Origin: Aradus depressus
Taxonomy: Eukaryota; Arthropoda; Insecta; Hemiptera; Aradidae
Direction of reading: 5' to 3'
DNA: 64,000 nucleotides
NCBI GenBank assembly: GCA_963662175.1
Contig: OY759221.1
Span: forward strand, 38,128,045-38,192,044
A program made the translations under genes and the position numbers. Shown piece after piece: positions 1-10,814 of the stretch (the stretch's first letter is position 1; each line of letters opens with the position of its first letter). Under the pieces are notes generated by a model. It searched no databases, was not told the origin of the DNA, and worked only from the letters and a program-made list of their open reading frames with translations.

Positions 1-58
1 AATTTTTTTTTTTTACTGCAGCTCTAATTTATTTATTTTTGTATTTATTTCTGTATTT

Positions 59-506
59 ATTAAAATACACAATTTCTTTGTCAAACTTCACTATATATTA
101 ATATGAAGATGGCTGATGTAGTGAGAAGTGATTATTTCGCAGGATGTCAAATATAAGGTAGTCTGACCTCTCACAGATTTTTATTTAAGTAATGCTAGAG
201 TTGTGACTCAGATGGTGAACAGGAATAACTCGTCTGTCCCCATCCATGATATTTTAAATTGTTAATGTTTGTTGTTGTAGATTGTTATTTATTTATTTTT
301 ATTGTTTAGTTTTATTCAAAACTTTTTATCAGACTGCCTGATGATGAGGGAGACCTCGATAGCCGGCTAGCATTACTTAAATAAAAATCGGTGAGAGGTC
401 AGACTACCTTATATTTGACATCCTGCGAAATAATCACTTCTCACTACATCAGCCATCTTCATATTAATATATAGTGAAGTTTGACAAAGAAATTGTGTAT
501 TTTAAT
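59..506. repeat. Foldback element with 140-bp inverted arms
   Basis: The left arm (59-198) is repeated as its near-perfect reverse complement at 367-506; both are 140 bp. The outer ends read ATTAAAATACACAATTTC. A single-stranded copy could form a long hairpin around a 168-bp loop. No protein is encoded. The bases after the right arm (about 515-553) carry a module, CACAAAGTAAATCTGG, that recurs after other foldbacks at 20.4 and 29.4 kb. This suggests one family of snap-back elements rather than a chance duplication. Confidence 0.85.
333..374 (+). ncRNA. Hammerhead-like motif, copy 1 (degenerate)
   Basis: CTGATGA is followed by an extra T, then stem II GAGG-gaga-CCTC, then GATA where GAAA is expected. 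A self-complementary AGCCGGCT follows, then A and GCATT. The bases before CTGA (ACTGC) pair with GCATT at four of five positions. The layout is that of a type I hammerhead with one extra base before stem II and one core substitution. It sits at the edge of the right arm of a foldback. Activity is inferred, not shown. Confidence 0.35.
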
Positions 507-689
507 TATCTATTCCTAGAATGAAGCTTCACAAAGTAAATCTGGAAGCCATAAATTATCTGTATTTATTTCTTCTTATTACATAATGATTCTTTATTTT
601 ATTGGTTCCTTTTATTTTCGACTCTTATGTATTTATTCTTACTGGACTTCGATTCCAAGAAAAAAAGGTCTTTTTATTTTTATCACTTT

Positions 690-1036
690 GTCCCCCTACT
701 GATAACGTAGAATCAGCCAAATTGGAGGAGGATTAGAGGAGAAGGTTAACACGAAAACTCCAATAACTGTCATTGTAATGAATGTATAGACACAAAATTT
801 CATGGGTAAATTCAAAGCCCTCTTAGGAGAACACTTATTCATTTTCAGCGAAATTACCTTAAGGGAAGGGGGGCAATTAAAAATCCCAATAACTGCCGAT
901 GTAATGAATGTCTCGACACAAAGTTTAGTATGAGGATTCAGAATCTACTGTGTAACTCAAATATTGAGTTTTAGCCAAAACGTCATTGATTAATTCTTAC
1001 TGGGGAAGTACATAGCCGGTGATTCACCGACGCTTT
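690..1036 (+). repeat. Interspersed family R copy (3' part)
   Basis: This is a copy of an unclassified repeat seen about twelve times in the window. It consists of imperfect internal repeats (AATAACTGCCGATGTAATGA and variants). It ends GGGGAAGTACATAGCC followed by the near-palindrome GCCGGTGATTCACCGAC and a T-run. Short open frames through it are chance. The mobile mechanism is unknown. Confidence 0.7.
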
Positions 1037-1424
1037 TTTAATTTCCTCTTTAAAAAATTAGGCATTTCTAATTTATATAATGACTGAATTGGGTACTAAA
1101 TGAGAGGGTTGGTAAATTGATGGATAGATGAAGAGAACAATGACTGTGAATGACTGATCCGATCCTCTGTTGAGATGACCTGCCTCCATTAGTTCAGTCT
1201 ACAAATATTGACTCAATAATACTCCATCCCCCCTCCCTCCATCTGGTGTATTGTACCGCCTATAATAGTACCTCCAGATGGATAACTTCATTGTCTCTCC
1301 AAATGGATGCCAGTGTCCATTCAAAAGTTATCTATTTGGCCCAGCTATGAGCAAACCTTTTTAGGTGCGAGCCAGATAGGAAAGTTCCAACGTTACGCGG
1401 GACTATCTAAATATAAAAAATTGG

Positions 1425-1760
1425 TGAATCACACGGCTATGTACTTCCCCAGCAAGAATTTATCAATTACGTTTTTATTGTCCCTCGAAAATCAATCGAC
1501 CGATCAGGCTAAAACTCAATAATTTATTTACATAGTGTCTTCTGAATCCTCATACTAAATTTTGTGTTGATAGATTCATTACATTGGTAGTTATTGGGTT
1601 TTTTGAGTTGAGCCACGTTCTGATCCCCCCCTCCCCTTCGGCTGATTCCGCTGAAAATTAATAAATGTTGTTCTTAGTATACATATGAAATTTTGTGTCA
1701 ATGCATATATGTATTACAATGGCAGTTATTAGAGTTTTTTGTGTTGAGACTAGGTAGGTG
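1425..1760 (-). repeat. Interspersed family R copy, reversed
   Basis: This is the reverse complement of the family R 3' part. It starts with TTGGTGAATCACACGGCTAT and TACTTCCCCAGC, then has inverted versions of the AACTGCCNNTGTAATGAAT units. Together with the plus copy at 690-1036 it makes a tail-to-tail pair about 390 bp apart. Confidence 0.65.
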
Positions 1761-1849
1761 TTGTCGTTAGAGGGTTCAGGATACACATATCGATACATTC
1801 ATTCTATCAGGAGTTATCAGGTAACAGAGAGACTTTTTTTTTTTCATTT

Positions 1850-1992
1850 TGACGTGACAACGTCTTATAATTTGGTAGGCCGGCACCCCATGTTCGAGAA
1901 CTGCGTTATGTTACATTCGGTAACACGTAACACACGTATCGCGCATGCGCCGAGAGAGAGAGAGAGAGTGACGAGTGAGAGAGACAGCTGTT
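1850..1992. other. CpG-rich patch with GA run
   Basis: A short stretch rich in CG dinucleotides (CGTAACACACGTATCGCGCATGCGCC) is followed by a GA microsatellite. It stands out from the AT-rich surroundings. No exon could be read in it, and it may be part of an unrecognised mobile element. Confidence 0.35.
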
Positions 1993-2007
1993 ACTACTAA
2001 TACAGAA

Positions 2008-2356
2008 TATAGGTTTAGGTTAGATTTTATGACTCATGCCCGGGCTTCAACAACGAGGTCATATCGCCTACTACCAGAGCGCTCTTTCGTCACTCTGGTG
2101 GACATGAGCCCGACTCTACTGTGGGAGTCCTAAATTTTGCCTACCCTAAATTTTTATTCACCTAGGGTAAGGGTCTTTATCGAGTACCTGACATTGTACA
2201 GGCTCGGGACCATCGCTTGACGTCCCATTCGATGGACGACGTGCTTAAGTTTATTTTACCTCCCAGATAAAATAAACTAAGGGCCTCGGTCGGGTTACGA
2301 ACCCACGTTCTTGAGCTCAGAAGTCAAGCACGCATACCACTGAGCTACCGGCGCCC
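2008..2356 (-). mobile_element. SINE family 1, full-length, minus
   Basis: This is a tRNA-derived SINE read on the minus strand. The head GGCGCCGGTAGCTCAGTGG contains a pol III A box (TAGCTCAGTGG). A B box (here slightly mutated) follows about 40 bases on. Then come the family body (GGATGGGACGTTAAGCGATG) and the tail GCCCGGGCATGAGTC, ending in an AACCTAA-like run. Pol III would transcribe it; it codes for no protein and depends on a LINE for movement. Confidence 0.85.
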
Positions 2357-2589
2357 TACCTGTATATACAGATAACCTAGTTATCCAATATTATTATTAG
2401 ATATATACAGATTAATAATATTAATAATAAACTCGTTTTTTAACTATTATGCTTATGAATGTTTTCTTTCTATATTGTTTTTAAATTGTTTCAAGGTTCA
2501 AAAATTGTTTAAAGGTTTCTTGACACTTTCGCTATCTCGCAACTCAGACGTTGTCACGCTCATTTCGCCACGCATCGGAGTTGCACGCA

Positions 2590-2706
2590 CCCGATTTTTT
2601 TGGGATCATATATGCGGAAAACATGAAATTCCGGGGAAAATTCAGCATTGAATTTCTGATTACATTACTTTCCCTAATCTTCGTATAGCTAAGTAGAAAG
2701 AACATT
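2590..2706 (-). repeat. Interspersed family R, 5' part
   Basis: On the minus strand this carries the family R head: TTTCT...TACGAAGATTAGGGAAAG, then a stretch resembling AATTCGATG...GAAATTTCATGTTTTC. It is truncated before the repeated units. Confidence 0.5.
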
Positions 2707-3045
2707 GTCATGAAAAAGTTCAAGGACCATGAAGCACATATTTCATGTTTGTGGCTGATTTGCACAGAAAATATTAGTGTATAATACAATGTAAAAACAT
2801 AACATTGTTATAAGGATAAAAGGTATATCATTTTTATTAAAGAACCGAGAAAACACAGCTTTTTGCTATTTAAAAATTACGCATCATAAAAAAAATGTTT
2901 TTTTTATCTTAAGCCACAACTTTGCAAAAAATGCTGGGCTGACATATACTATACAAAAAATAAATATGACATGAAAGGCTTGAGAGAGGAAAAACACCCA
3001 GCGGTGAATCCTCATGACATCACTTCATACCAGGAGATCTCTATG

Positions 3046-3360
3046 TCAAACTCTCTTTAATCTTCTTGGGGGATTGTGGGGTAAATTTGTATTTAAGATT
3101 TTGCGAACTGCCGGTTTGGTGTGTAAGTAAATTTTGGTATAGAAACGTTGGTATAAAGGTTTAATGGTTGTGTCTTGGGTGTGTGCGTGTAAAGTCTTGT
3201 TGCTAACGTATGGTGGGCATTGCGTGATCAGTCGGAGAGTCTTGGATTGAAATACCTGTATTCTTTTGATATTCGAAGTCTTGGCTGTTCCATATACGAT
3301 ATTTGTAAGACGTAGGTCCAGATAGGTCGGCGAAGATAGGTATAACAATTCAGTTTTTGT
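3046..3360 (-). pseudogene. LINE reverse transcriptase C-terminal remnant
   Basis: A roughly 100-residue open stretch on the minus strand contains YGTAKTSNIKRIQVFQSKTL and ends near NPPRRLKR. These are typical of the thumb-to-C-terminal region of jockey-superfamily non-LTR reverse transcriptases (compare FQNK-LR in the element at 59.9-64 kb). It has no start, no catalytic domain and no 3' UTR, so it is a fragment. Confidence 0.6.
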
Positions 3361-3559
3361 CGAGTAGATAATTTAGAACGCCTATTCTAAATACTGTACA
3401 ACAGTTCAAGTCCGGTCTAGTGTGAGTCGTAAAACAATAAAATTTTGAGACCGATATTTTGAAAGGTAATCGAAGAGAAGAATGTTGACAATAATAAATC
3501 ACAGCATATCACATATACATATGGATACATGTTTTTATTTACGACTAGCCCCTCCCTCA

Positions 3560-4010
3560 AAGTATTACTGTACAGTATCTAGGACTGACATGGATCCCTC
3601 ACACACGAAATACGCTGACTCATCGACTGAAAATACAATTAGACTTGACACAAAAACGGAACGGTTACACTTATGAAGACATACGGGTCATAGATATTTA
3701 CGGTTGTAGAGCTAAAATCATGGTTTCAGAACATGGGCTTGCGTCGCCGGGAGATAGTTCAGTTGAGCAGGCTCCGGACGAACCACGGGCGTGACAACAG
3801 AAACCTACATATCATCAAGGTGACTAATAGTTCTCAGTGCGACCGGTGCGGCAGAAGATATGAACCACGTGCTACTGAAGTGTCTGAAATACGAAGAGAC
3901 AAGACGAAACTATCCGGACGGACACTCTGCAAGATTGGCTGAAGAACCCCGTCAAAGAAAAATATAAGCGAATAATAGACTTTCTTAAAGACATTGAAGT
4001 AGACATTTAA
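3560..4010 (+). pseudogene. LINE ORF2 3'-end remnant
   Basis: The open frame at 3733-3942 reads LSRLRTNHGR...HIIKVTNSSQCDRCG. This matches the pattern at the end of many non-LTR ORF2 proteins: a leucine/arginine-rich LRTNH stretch, then a CxxCG zinc-binding motif. Downstream reading continues only with frameshifts (EEPRQRKI-like), so the copy is dead and 5'-truncated. Confidence 0.55.
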
Positions 4011-4289
4011 TTTATTCAGAATCTGTGAATTATTTACAAATTTTCTTTTTTCTATACTTCATTACTTTACTTATAATTTTTATTCGCTTATTATATTGCT
4101 GGCATCTTGTTTTTGTTTTCACATGTATAGTTTGTAATTGAGCTGTTGTCAAAAAATATATATAAATATACGGTTCAACAAAAACATCAATTTTAAAACA
4201 AATTTAGATGTTTCAATAAAAAAAAACTTAGACTGATATCAGAGTGCCCATGATAAGTACAATATCCGAAACATTATAGAGGGTTTTTC

Positions 4290-4395
4290 AGCAAACACTC
4301 AAACAAACCCAGAAATACGTTCATTATCTTCACAACACTCACCACACAACCCGCCACGAAGGTTGAAGAGAAGATGGAACCACGACTTATTGCCC
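4290..4395 (+). pseudogene. Short LINE C-terminal remnant
   Basis: It encodes a stretch ending NPPRRLKRRWNHDL in one frame, the same peptide ending as the fragments at 3.05-3.36 and 7.2-7.6 kb. All three therefore come from one LINE family. Confidence 0.5.
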
Positions 4396-4399
4396 CCCT

Positions 4400-4960
4400 G
4401 AATCATCTTCATTATTAATATCTTCCAACAATATTGTTCTTTATCTTTATCACTCACTTTATTAATATTCGAAGTTGGGTTTTCACAACAATTTCAAAAA
4501 TTCTATATGTCTGTGAATTGATAACTCCCGATATGAATGTATCGACAACAAAATTTAATATGTTTAAGGATGACATGCCAAAGCGGCCAAAGGAAAAGGG
4601 AGGGTTTAGGGGGCGGCTTAACACAAAAACTCCAATAATTGCCGTTGTAATAAATTTTAAGGTACATTTTAAGGTTTTCGGGTCGAGCATCCTCCTCTGA
4701 TACCCCCTTATCTTTCAGCCGATTTTGCGAAAAATTAATAAGTGGTGTGTTTCTTATGGGATTGTGAATTTAAATATAAAATTTTATATTGATACATTCA
4801 TTACATCGGCAGTTATTGAGATCTTTAAGTTGAGCCAACCTCCTCTGATACAAGTTTGTTTTTTTCATTACAACGGCAGTTATTAGTTATTACAGTTTTT
4901 TTGTTTAGCCTTCCCCCTAATTTCCTCATTCTCATTGTCAGATTTGGCTGAAAATTAATT
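4400..4960 (+). repeat. Interspersed family R copy
   Basis: It contains several diverged units (AACTCCCGATATGAATGTAT, CCAATAATTGCCGTTGTAAT and similar) with GGGAGGNTTAG-type spacers. The characteristic GCCGGTGATTCACCGAC end is missing. Short open frames on both strands are not believed. Confidence 0.55.
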
Positions 4961-5379
4961 GGTCTTTATAGCGATCTGGATATATATCGCACTCCGGCGA
5001 GAAGAGTGACACAACTCAAAAAATGCCCATTTTGAGATTATTTCAGTTATAAATACGTTTGGTGTACCCCAGCGTGCACGGAAAACGCCACATCTCTAAC
5101 TCGCAGTATATCCGCCAGGGGGCAGTTGTCAGTTTTACTTTTAAGCTAGTTTATATTCTTTAAGAACAGTGTCACTTTAGTGTTGCATCACAAATTCAAT
5201 AAGGGCTGATTTCCAGATCCATAATATTATTCTCTAAATATGATAGAATTTACTGTCAAAAATACTTAGCAGATATAAAAAGAAGCTTAAACTATTTCAG
5301 CATAATAAGTTTATAGTTTTATTTTTTGTTAATTTCTCAAAACTGTACTTTTTGAGTTATGTCACTGTTCTTGCCGGTG

Positions 5380-5690
5380 TGCATAAAGTATCGACAAGAA
5401 ATTTTACTTTATTTCTATTGGGAGTTATCGTGCTCAAAGACACACACAGACCTACAGATTATTTTTTTTTCATTTTTGAAATCAGGGTGTACAAAAATAC
5501 GAAATTCCGATGAAAACTTAACTTCGAGTTTCTGATCTTTGAAAAAGAAGTACTTCCATGCACATCTCACCAAACGCCTCACCATTCGATAAACTTTTAT
5601 TTTGTTTTTATTCCTTCCAAATTGTTGTTGACATATAACAGTTTTCTCAGTATATAAATAATTTATGAAGTCCACACACCCTCCCCCCTC
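5380..5690 (-). repeat. Interspersed family R, 5' part, reversed
   Basis: On the minus strand this shows the family head: palindrome-like start, CATTTTTG-type stretch, then TGTGTGTCTTTGAGCACG and the ATAACTCCC unit. The 86-codon open frame in it is an accident of the repeat. Confidence 0.55.
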
Positions 5691-5699
5691 AAAAGTAGA

Positions 5700-6720
5700 A
5701 AGGAGAGAAAGAGAGGTCGTTATACTTATTCGATGTTGTTGGTTTTGGCAACTTATCTCTGGCTAGAAGAACCCTAGAGTTTCCACCGCTCATGTATATT
5801 ACAAAAAGGAAGGACACACATAACTGGGTTGGCCTCTTCTCTTCTCTCTGTAACTGACACTAAAACTGAAAACCCAGCCAGCCCTTCGTCTTGAATGTCA
5901 CCATATCCACTTCACACTATATCTACTTCACACCGTCCTTAAAGTGGTTCAGCATTACTTCTCCCTGAATAAATAAAATACTTGAGAGTTAATGTAAGAC
6001 TGGCTGCAAGTTATAGCACTAGCAGAGAGTTGAGTATATCTAAAGAAATTATGTTAAATGGGAGTTCAAACTCTCAACCAAAAATAAACTATTAATAAAA
6101 CTATTCAAAGACCTATCTGGAAATAGAGTTCTGGGATTCTGCCTAACTATCAGACATTAGACTTATTCAATCCTTTCAGACCTGAATCCATTGGCCACTC
6201 CGGTACTCATCCCGACAACCCCCAATGGAGTTAAAAACGGCAATGGCCTAGAGATCTGGAATAGAAAGATGGGTGTGGAGGCTCTGGCCTGCTTCTTCCC
6301 TCAAGTCTCGCGGCTCACGGTGCCGAGTCTTGCGACCTTCTATTCTACACAAGTGTTAGAATGATAGAACGGCATGTGGAATAGTTGTCACCTACCCTTC
6401 TCAATGATTGCCCTTGGAGTGGAATCAGGGCAGGAAACAAGAAAAGGGAAGAAACCAAAAAACCAGATTGACAAATAATGAATTATATATTTTAGTACAA
6501 GACACATATAAACAATTGCGCCTAGGAAATAATTATTACTATGGATACTTAGATGGTTTGGCACGAGCCGCCTCCCAACGTCCGTCCAGTACGAGACCTC
6601 AAGCGTTCCTACCCCCCACCAGATATCACCGCCCAGACCCTCTCTCTGTCCTCTCAAGTGAGAGGGGGGACAGTCTTAGTGTCCGTGACGTAGTGATTCC
6701 GAGTTGACTCCATCTTTTTT
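5700..6720. other. No gene recognised; mixed unique sequence
   Basis: It contains moderately GC-rich patches (about 6180-6360 and 6560-6700) unlike the AT-rich flanks, plus short overlapping open frames on both strands (6388-6707). None has recognisable motifs or splice context. An unrecognised, decayed element is the most likely explanation. Confidence 0.3.
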
Positions 6721-6724
6721 TACT

Positions 6725-7165
6725 TCCCCAGTTTTACAAAGCATAGAGAAAGTTATATAATCGGTCGAAATTTCCAACTACTACTTCTTTTCCAACCTCC
6801 AGATTCCAAATATAAAAAAAAACAATATTCTGCCTATCTGTGTGACTGTAAACACGATGACTCCCGATAGAATGAATGTATCGAAATAAGGACAACACCT
6901 ATCAATTTTCATTCGCCCAAAGGGATGGGGAGATTATAGAGAATTAACTCAAAAAGGGGGATTCGGCAGAAAGGAAAGGGGGATCAGAGGGAGGCTCAAC
7001 TCAAAAACCCTAAAAACTGCCGATGTAATGAATTTATCGGCACAAAATTGAGTATGGACCCCTATGTAAATCAACTATTGAATATTAGCGCAAGGGGGAG
7101 ATAAAAGTTAATTGATTTTTTCGTTTTCAGAAAGTACATTGGCGGTGATTCACCTACGACTTTTT
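6725..7165 (+). repeat. Interspersed family R copy, near complete
   Basis: It starts TTTTTTTACTTCCCCAG, runs through the head (CCTCCAGATTCCAAATAT), the ACTCCCGATAGAATGAATG unit and repeated spacers. It ends AAGTACATTGGCGGTGATTC with a T-run. It is one of the better copies for defining the family's two ends. Confidence 0.65.
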
Positions 7166-7199
7166 TTGTGGTTATTTTGTCGTTTTATTTTTATTATTT

Positions 7200-7600
7200 G
7201 CTTTATTCTCTTCTGCACAGACATTCAAAATTACCCTTAACACAAAAGCGTAACTGCTACACATTTCTACTAAAACCACTCTGGATGTATGGCTCACAAA
7301 TCTACGGTTCAGCTAAAATATCTAACCTGAAACGTATTCAAGGTTTTCCAGTCAAAGACACTCAGACTCATTACACAATGCCCACCATACGTATGTAACA
7401 TAACACTCCACAATGACCTCATGATAAACACAGTACACGACACACAATTCAGGACCTTTATAGACGTTTCCATAGCAAATTGCATTCACACCCATCTGGG
7501 TCTCCATACATCCACTCACTTTCTTCACCACACTTGCCACACAATCCTCCCAGGAGATTGAAGAGAAGGTGGAACCGTGACTTACTATAATACCAAATTG
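7200..7600 (+). pseudogene. LINE reverse transcriptase C-terminal remnant
   Basis: It encodes LWMYGSQIYGSAKISNLKRI, the WxYGxxxxGxA segment found after the catalytic domain of jockey/I-type LINEs. A frameshifted continuation ends in PPRRLKRRWNRDL-like residues near 7550-7580. There are stops and frame changes, no start and no RT core. Confidence 0.65.
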
Positions 7601-8550
7601 CAACCGACCACTTCTAGTAACAAATTCATAATATCCCCACAATATTCATTGATAATAATCATAATATTAATTTTTTTTTTTTATTACGCTCTGAGGAGCT
7701 ACCGCTGGGTAGCCTTCCTCTCTCACGCCAATCAAAACATCAACTATCAATCAAGTCCTCTTGGTAGCTGGTTGTTGCGTCATGGCAACAGTTGCGACCA
7801 ACATTATTAAGACAAAAAAAAACAATAATAATAATTTATTATTATCATGATTTAATTTTTTCATTTATTTATCTAATTATTTGTTTTTTTAAATACTATT
7901 TTTTATAAATTCTAAGTTGAGAAATTCGGACATATTGTGGAAACCATGGAGGATTGACTCCGAAAACAAGTGAAAAGTAAAATCTATTTTGGAAAAATCC
8001 GCGGCTGAGGTACTTACAGAAAGTCTTCCGGACGTTAATTAAACTTTGGTGAATAATATTAATTGAAAATTATTCTCATTCATTCTATCTTTTCGATGGT
8101 AGGAGTTCTGTCTATAGATCAAACTTCAGGCAATATCTCACCATTTTGACGGCTGGCCTATCTAATCGATTTCATGTGTATTCAGCCTACCCTTCCAATG
8201 TAAGAAGTTTACATGTGTAGCGTGTTCAACCTTCTTTATTTTACAAACTAAAATCTATAGATGTATCAGAAAAGTTTCATGATTTTTTTTTTGAGGCGGT
8301 GGCTCAATTGCGGAATTGATTTTCTGATCGCATGCGGCCGGGGACTAATTTATAATTTGAAGCAATACGATGCCCTATTTTAGTAGCTCAGAAATCTATC
8401 AGGGAAGGTTATTGGCTATATTGTTACGTACTGAATTATTTATGTTTGTCTGTAGGTCATTTCATGTATTTATTGTTAATCTAGAACGACCCGGAATAGG
8501 TTTAATTTTGTATTCTTAATATTCGAACTTACTTTCTTATTTCTCTTTTA
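7600..8550. other. Unique AT-rich sequence
   Basis: No exon, SINE or LINE motif was recognised. It ends at the first unit of the 73-bp array. Confidence 0.3.
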
Positions 8551-9430
8551 AAATTTACTCCATTTTTTTTAATGAGTTTAGATGCAAATCCGTTTATTTT
8601 TATATTGATATGTTCTGTGTTTAAAATTTATTCCATTTTTTTTAATGAGTTTAGATGCAAATCCGTTTATTTTTATATTGATATGTTCTGTGTTTAAAAT
8701 TTATTCCATTTTTTTTAATGAGTTTAGATGCAAATCCGTTTATTTTTATATTGATATGTTCTGTGTTTAAAATGTATTCCATTTTTTTTAATGAGTTTAG
8801 ATGCAAATCCGTTTATTTTTATATTGATATGTTCTGTGTTTAAAATTTATTCCATTTTTTTTAATGAGTTTAGATGCAAATCCGTTTATTTTTATATTGA
8901 TATGTTCTGTGTTTAAAATGTATTCCATTTTTTTTAATGAGTTTAGATGCAAATCCGTTTATTTTTATATTGATATGTTCTGTGTTTAAAATTTATTCCA
9001 TTTTTTTTAATGAGTTTAGATGCAAATCCGTTTATTTTTATATTGATATGTTCTGTGTTTAAAATTTATTCCATTTTTTTTAATGAGTTTAGATGCAAAT
9101 CCGTTTATTTTTATATTGATATGTTCTGTGTTTAAAATTTATTCCATTTTTTTTAATGAGTTTAGATGCAAATCCGTTTATTTTTATATTGATATGTTCT
9201 GTGTTTAAAATGTATTCCATTTTTTTTAATGAGTTTAGATGCAAATCCGTTTATTTTTATATTGATATGTTCTGTGTTTAAAATTTATTCCATTTTTTTT
9301 AATGAGTTTAGATGCAAATCCGTTTATTTTTATATTGATATGTTCTGTGTTTAAAATTTATTCCATTTTTTTTAATGAGTTTAGATGCAAATCCGTTTAT
9401 TTTTATATTGATATGTTCTGTGTTTAAAAT
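8551..9430. repeat. 73-bp tandem array, about 12 copies
   Basis: The unit contains GAGTTTAGATGCAAATCCG and TTGATATGTTCTGTGTTTAA. Copies differ mainly by a single A/G change (TTTAAAATTTATTCC or TTTAAAATGTATTCC), so the array was homogenised recently. Every unit holds an ATGCAAAT octamer and a T8 run. No open frame crosses it. Confidence 0.95.
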
Positions 9431-9644
9431 AAGTTTTCTTTGTGTTTCTTAAGATATTTTAATGCTGTTGTTATTAATTTAACAGATTGTTTTACATCGA
9501 GTTATTCTTTTAGACTTTCTGTTTAGTGAATCTGACCAATAGGAATGCATGGAACCGTCTAGCTTTTAGTAAATTCTATACTTATATCTTAAAAGAGATT
9601 GACAGAGACTGCTAAGTCATCAGCTGTTCGATGAATTAAGTAAG

Positions 9645-9860
9645 TTATAGTGATTCATGCCCGGGCTTTAACTACCAGATCATATCGCACACTACAAGAG
9701 CGCTCTTTCGTCACTCTGATGGACTTGAGCCCAACTCTACTGTGGGAGTCCTAAATTTTGTCTATGTAGGTTTATTCACCTAGGGTAGGAGTCTTTAACG
9801 AGTAACTGACAGTCGCTTAACGTCCCACCCGAAGGATGGCATGCTCAAGGTTATTCAATT
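9645..9860 (-). mobile_element. SINE family 1, 3' part, minus
   Basis: It carries the reversed tail (TTCATGCCCGGGCTTTAACT), the CTCTTTCGTCACTCTG segment and the GACGTTAAGC-type core. It lacks the tRNA-like head, as expected for a 5'-truncated retrocopy. Confidence 0.75.
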
Positions 9861-10228
9861 AAGTTGAATAGTTAGTGAGCCAGATGTGAATAGTTATTTC
9901 CAGCATTTATTTCAGCCAGATTTCTAGTATTTTGTTGTAAATTCTTAGTAGTTAGTTGTTTCTTGAGGACTAGAGAGACTTCTTTTAGTTACATTAAGAC
10001 AGTTGTCTCCTCATTTTTGTGTTTGCCAAGCTTTCTTTTGGACTGGCTGGGTCATTAAGAGTGCACAATAAGCAAAGATGGGAAACTTTAATATTTTAAA
10101 AATATAATATTTTTATACTATATTATATTATTATATACAATATTGATAATTAGAATAGGGCCGCAACCTCTAAAAACCATTTGATTGATTATTTTGTAAA
10201 AACCATACTTTTTCTTTCTGATTTTCAG

Positions 10229-10362
10229 AGGAACCAGAAGCTCTACCTGAAGTTAATGTCGAAAAAAGTAAATACGCTTTGGGTGACAAAATTCGTGCCA
10301 ATTGTACGTCGAGAGGCGGGTTTCCTCCTGCCAATCTCACCTGGTATGTCAACGGAAAACAG
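10229..10362 (+). CDS. Beat-family Ig protein, internal exon (partial gene)
   Basis: Preceded by TTTTCAG and followed by GTATGT. After two bases completing a split codon it reads 44 codons. Residues include YALGDKIRANCTSRGGFPPA and LTWYVNG: the start of the second immunoglobulin-like domain of beaten-path proteins, with the B-strand cysteine in RANCTS, the PPA turn and the LTW C-strand. Beat proteins are secreted or membrane-anchored neuronal adhesion regulators that bind Side-family receptors. Exons for the signal peptide and first Ig domain were not seen and should lie before the window. The exon ends in phase 0, matching the next one. Confidence 0.85.
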
Positions 10363-10429
10363 GTATGTACATCTCATTTCTAGTTGATAAATATATATCA
10401 CTACACATTCTTATAGCTTCAATAAGAGG

Positions 10430-10640
10430 AATTATTTTAAATCCGAGTTTTTCCATGGTCCTCTGAAAACGTTTTGATCATTTTCGCGATGATGTCAGTC
10501 ATTGGAAGTTTGTGAGTGCTCGTAACTTAAAAACGATTGTAGCAATAAACTTAGAATATGAGATGAAGAAGTCACTTGTGCTAAATTAGATCTGATTAGA
10601 TTTTGTCCGAAATCAGAGGAAAATGAAGACCACATTACTT
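10430..10640. repeat. Interspersed family S fragment
   Basis: It shares a run of wording with 39.03-39.23 kb: GTCCTCTGAAAACGTTTTGA versus GTCCCTTGAATACGTTTTGA, then CGCGATGATGTCAGTC, GTGAGTGCTC and a stretch on AAACTT. It is a second unclassified repeat family, distinct from family R. Confidence 0.5.
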
Positions 10641-10694
10641 ACCGATTATATTTATGACATATGGAAAATAAAACTTTTTGAGAATAGTTAAATA

Positions 10695-10812
10695 TATAGC
10701 GCTCTCTTTCACCCTAGGTGAAAATGTAGGGAACCAGAGCGACGAAAGAGAGCTCTCTGGTAGTAAGCAATATGACCTCAAAGTTAAATCCCGGGCATGA
10801 GTCACTATAACA
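10695..10812 (+). mobile_element. SINE family 1, 3' fragment, plus
   Basis: It carries CACCCTAGGTGAA, GCGACGAAAGAGAG, a TAGTAAGCAATATGACCTC segment and the terminal CCCGGGCATGAGTCACTATAAC. Only the last third of the SINE is present. It lies in the first visible beat intron. Confidence 0.75.
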
Positions 10813-10814
10813 AT

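Noticed and set aside
2280..2356. tRNA gene-like A and B boxes
   Set aside because: The boxes are part of repeated SINE family 1 copies with a long non-tRNA body. No copy folds to a complete cloverleaf with an acceptor stem.
10170..10387. Overlapping short frames on both strands at the beat exon
   Set aside because: The plus-strand frame listed from ATG is in a different phase from the Ig exon; the spliced phase with cysteine and tryptophan in Ig positions is the real one.
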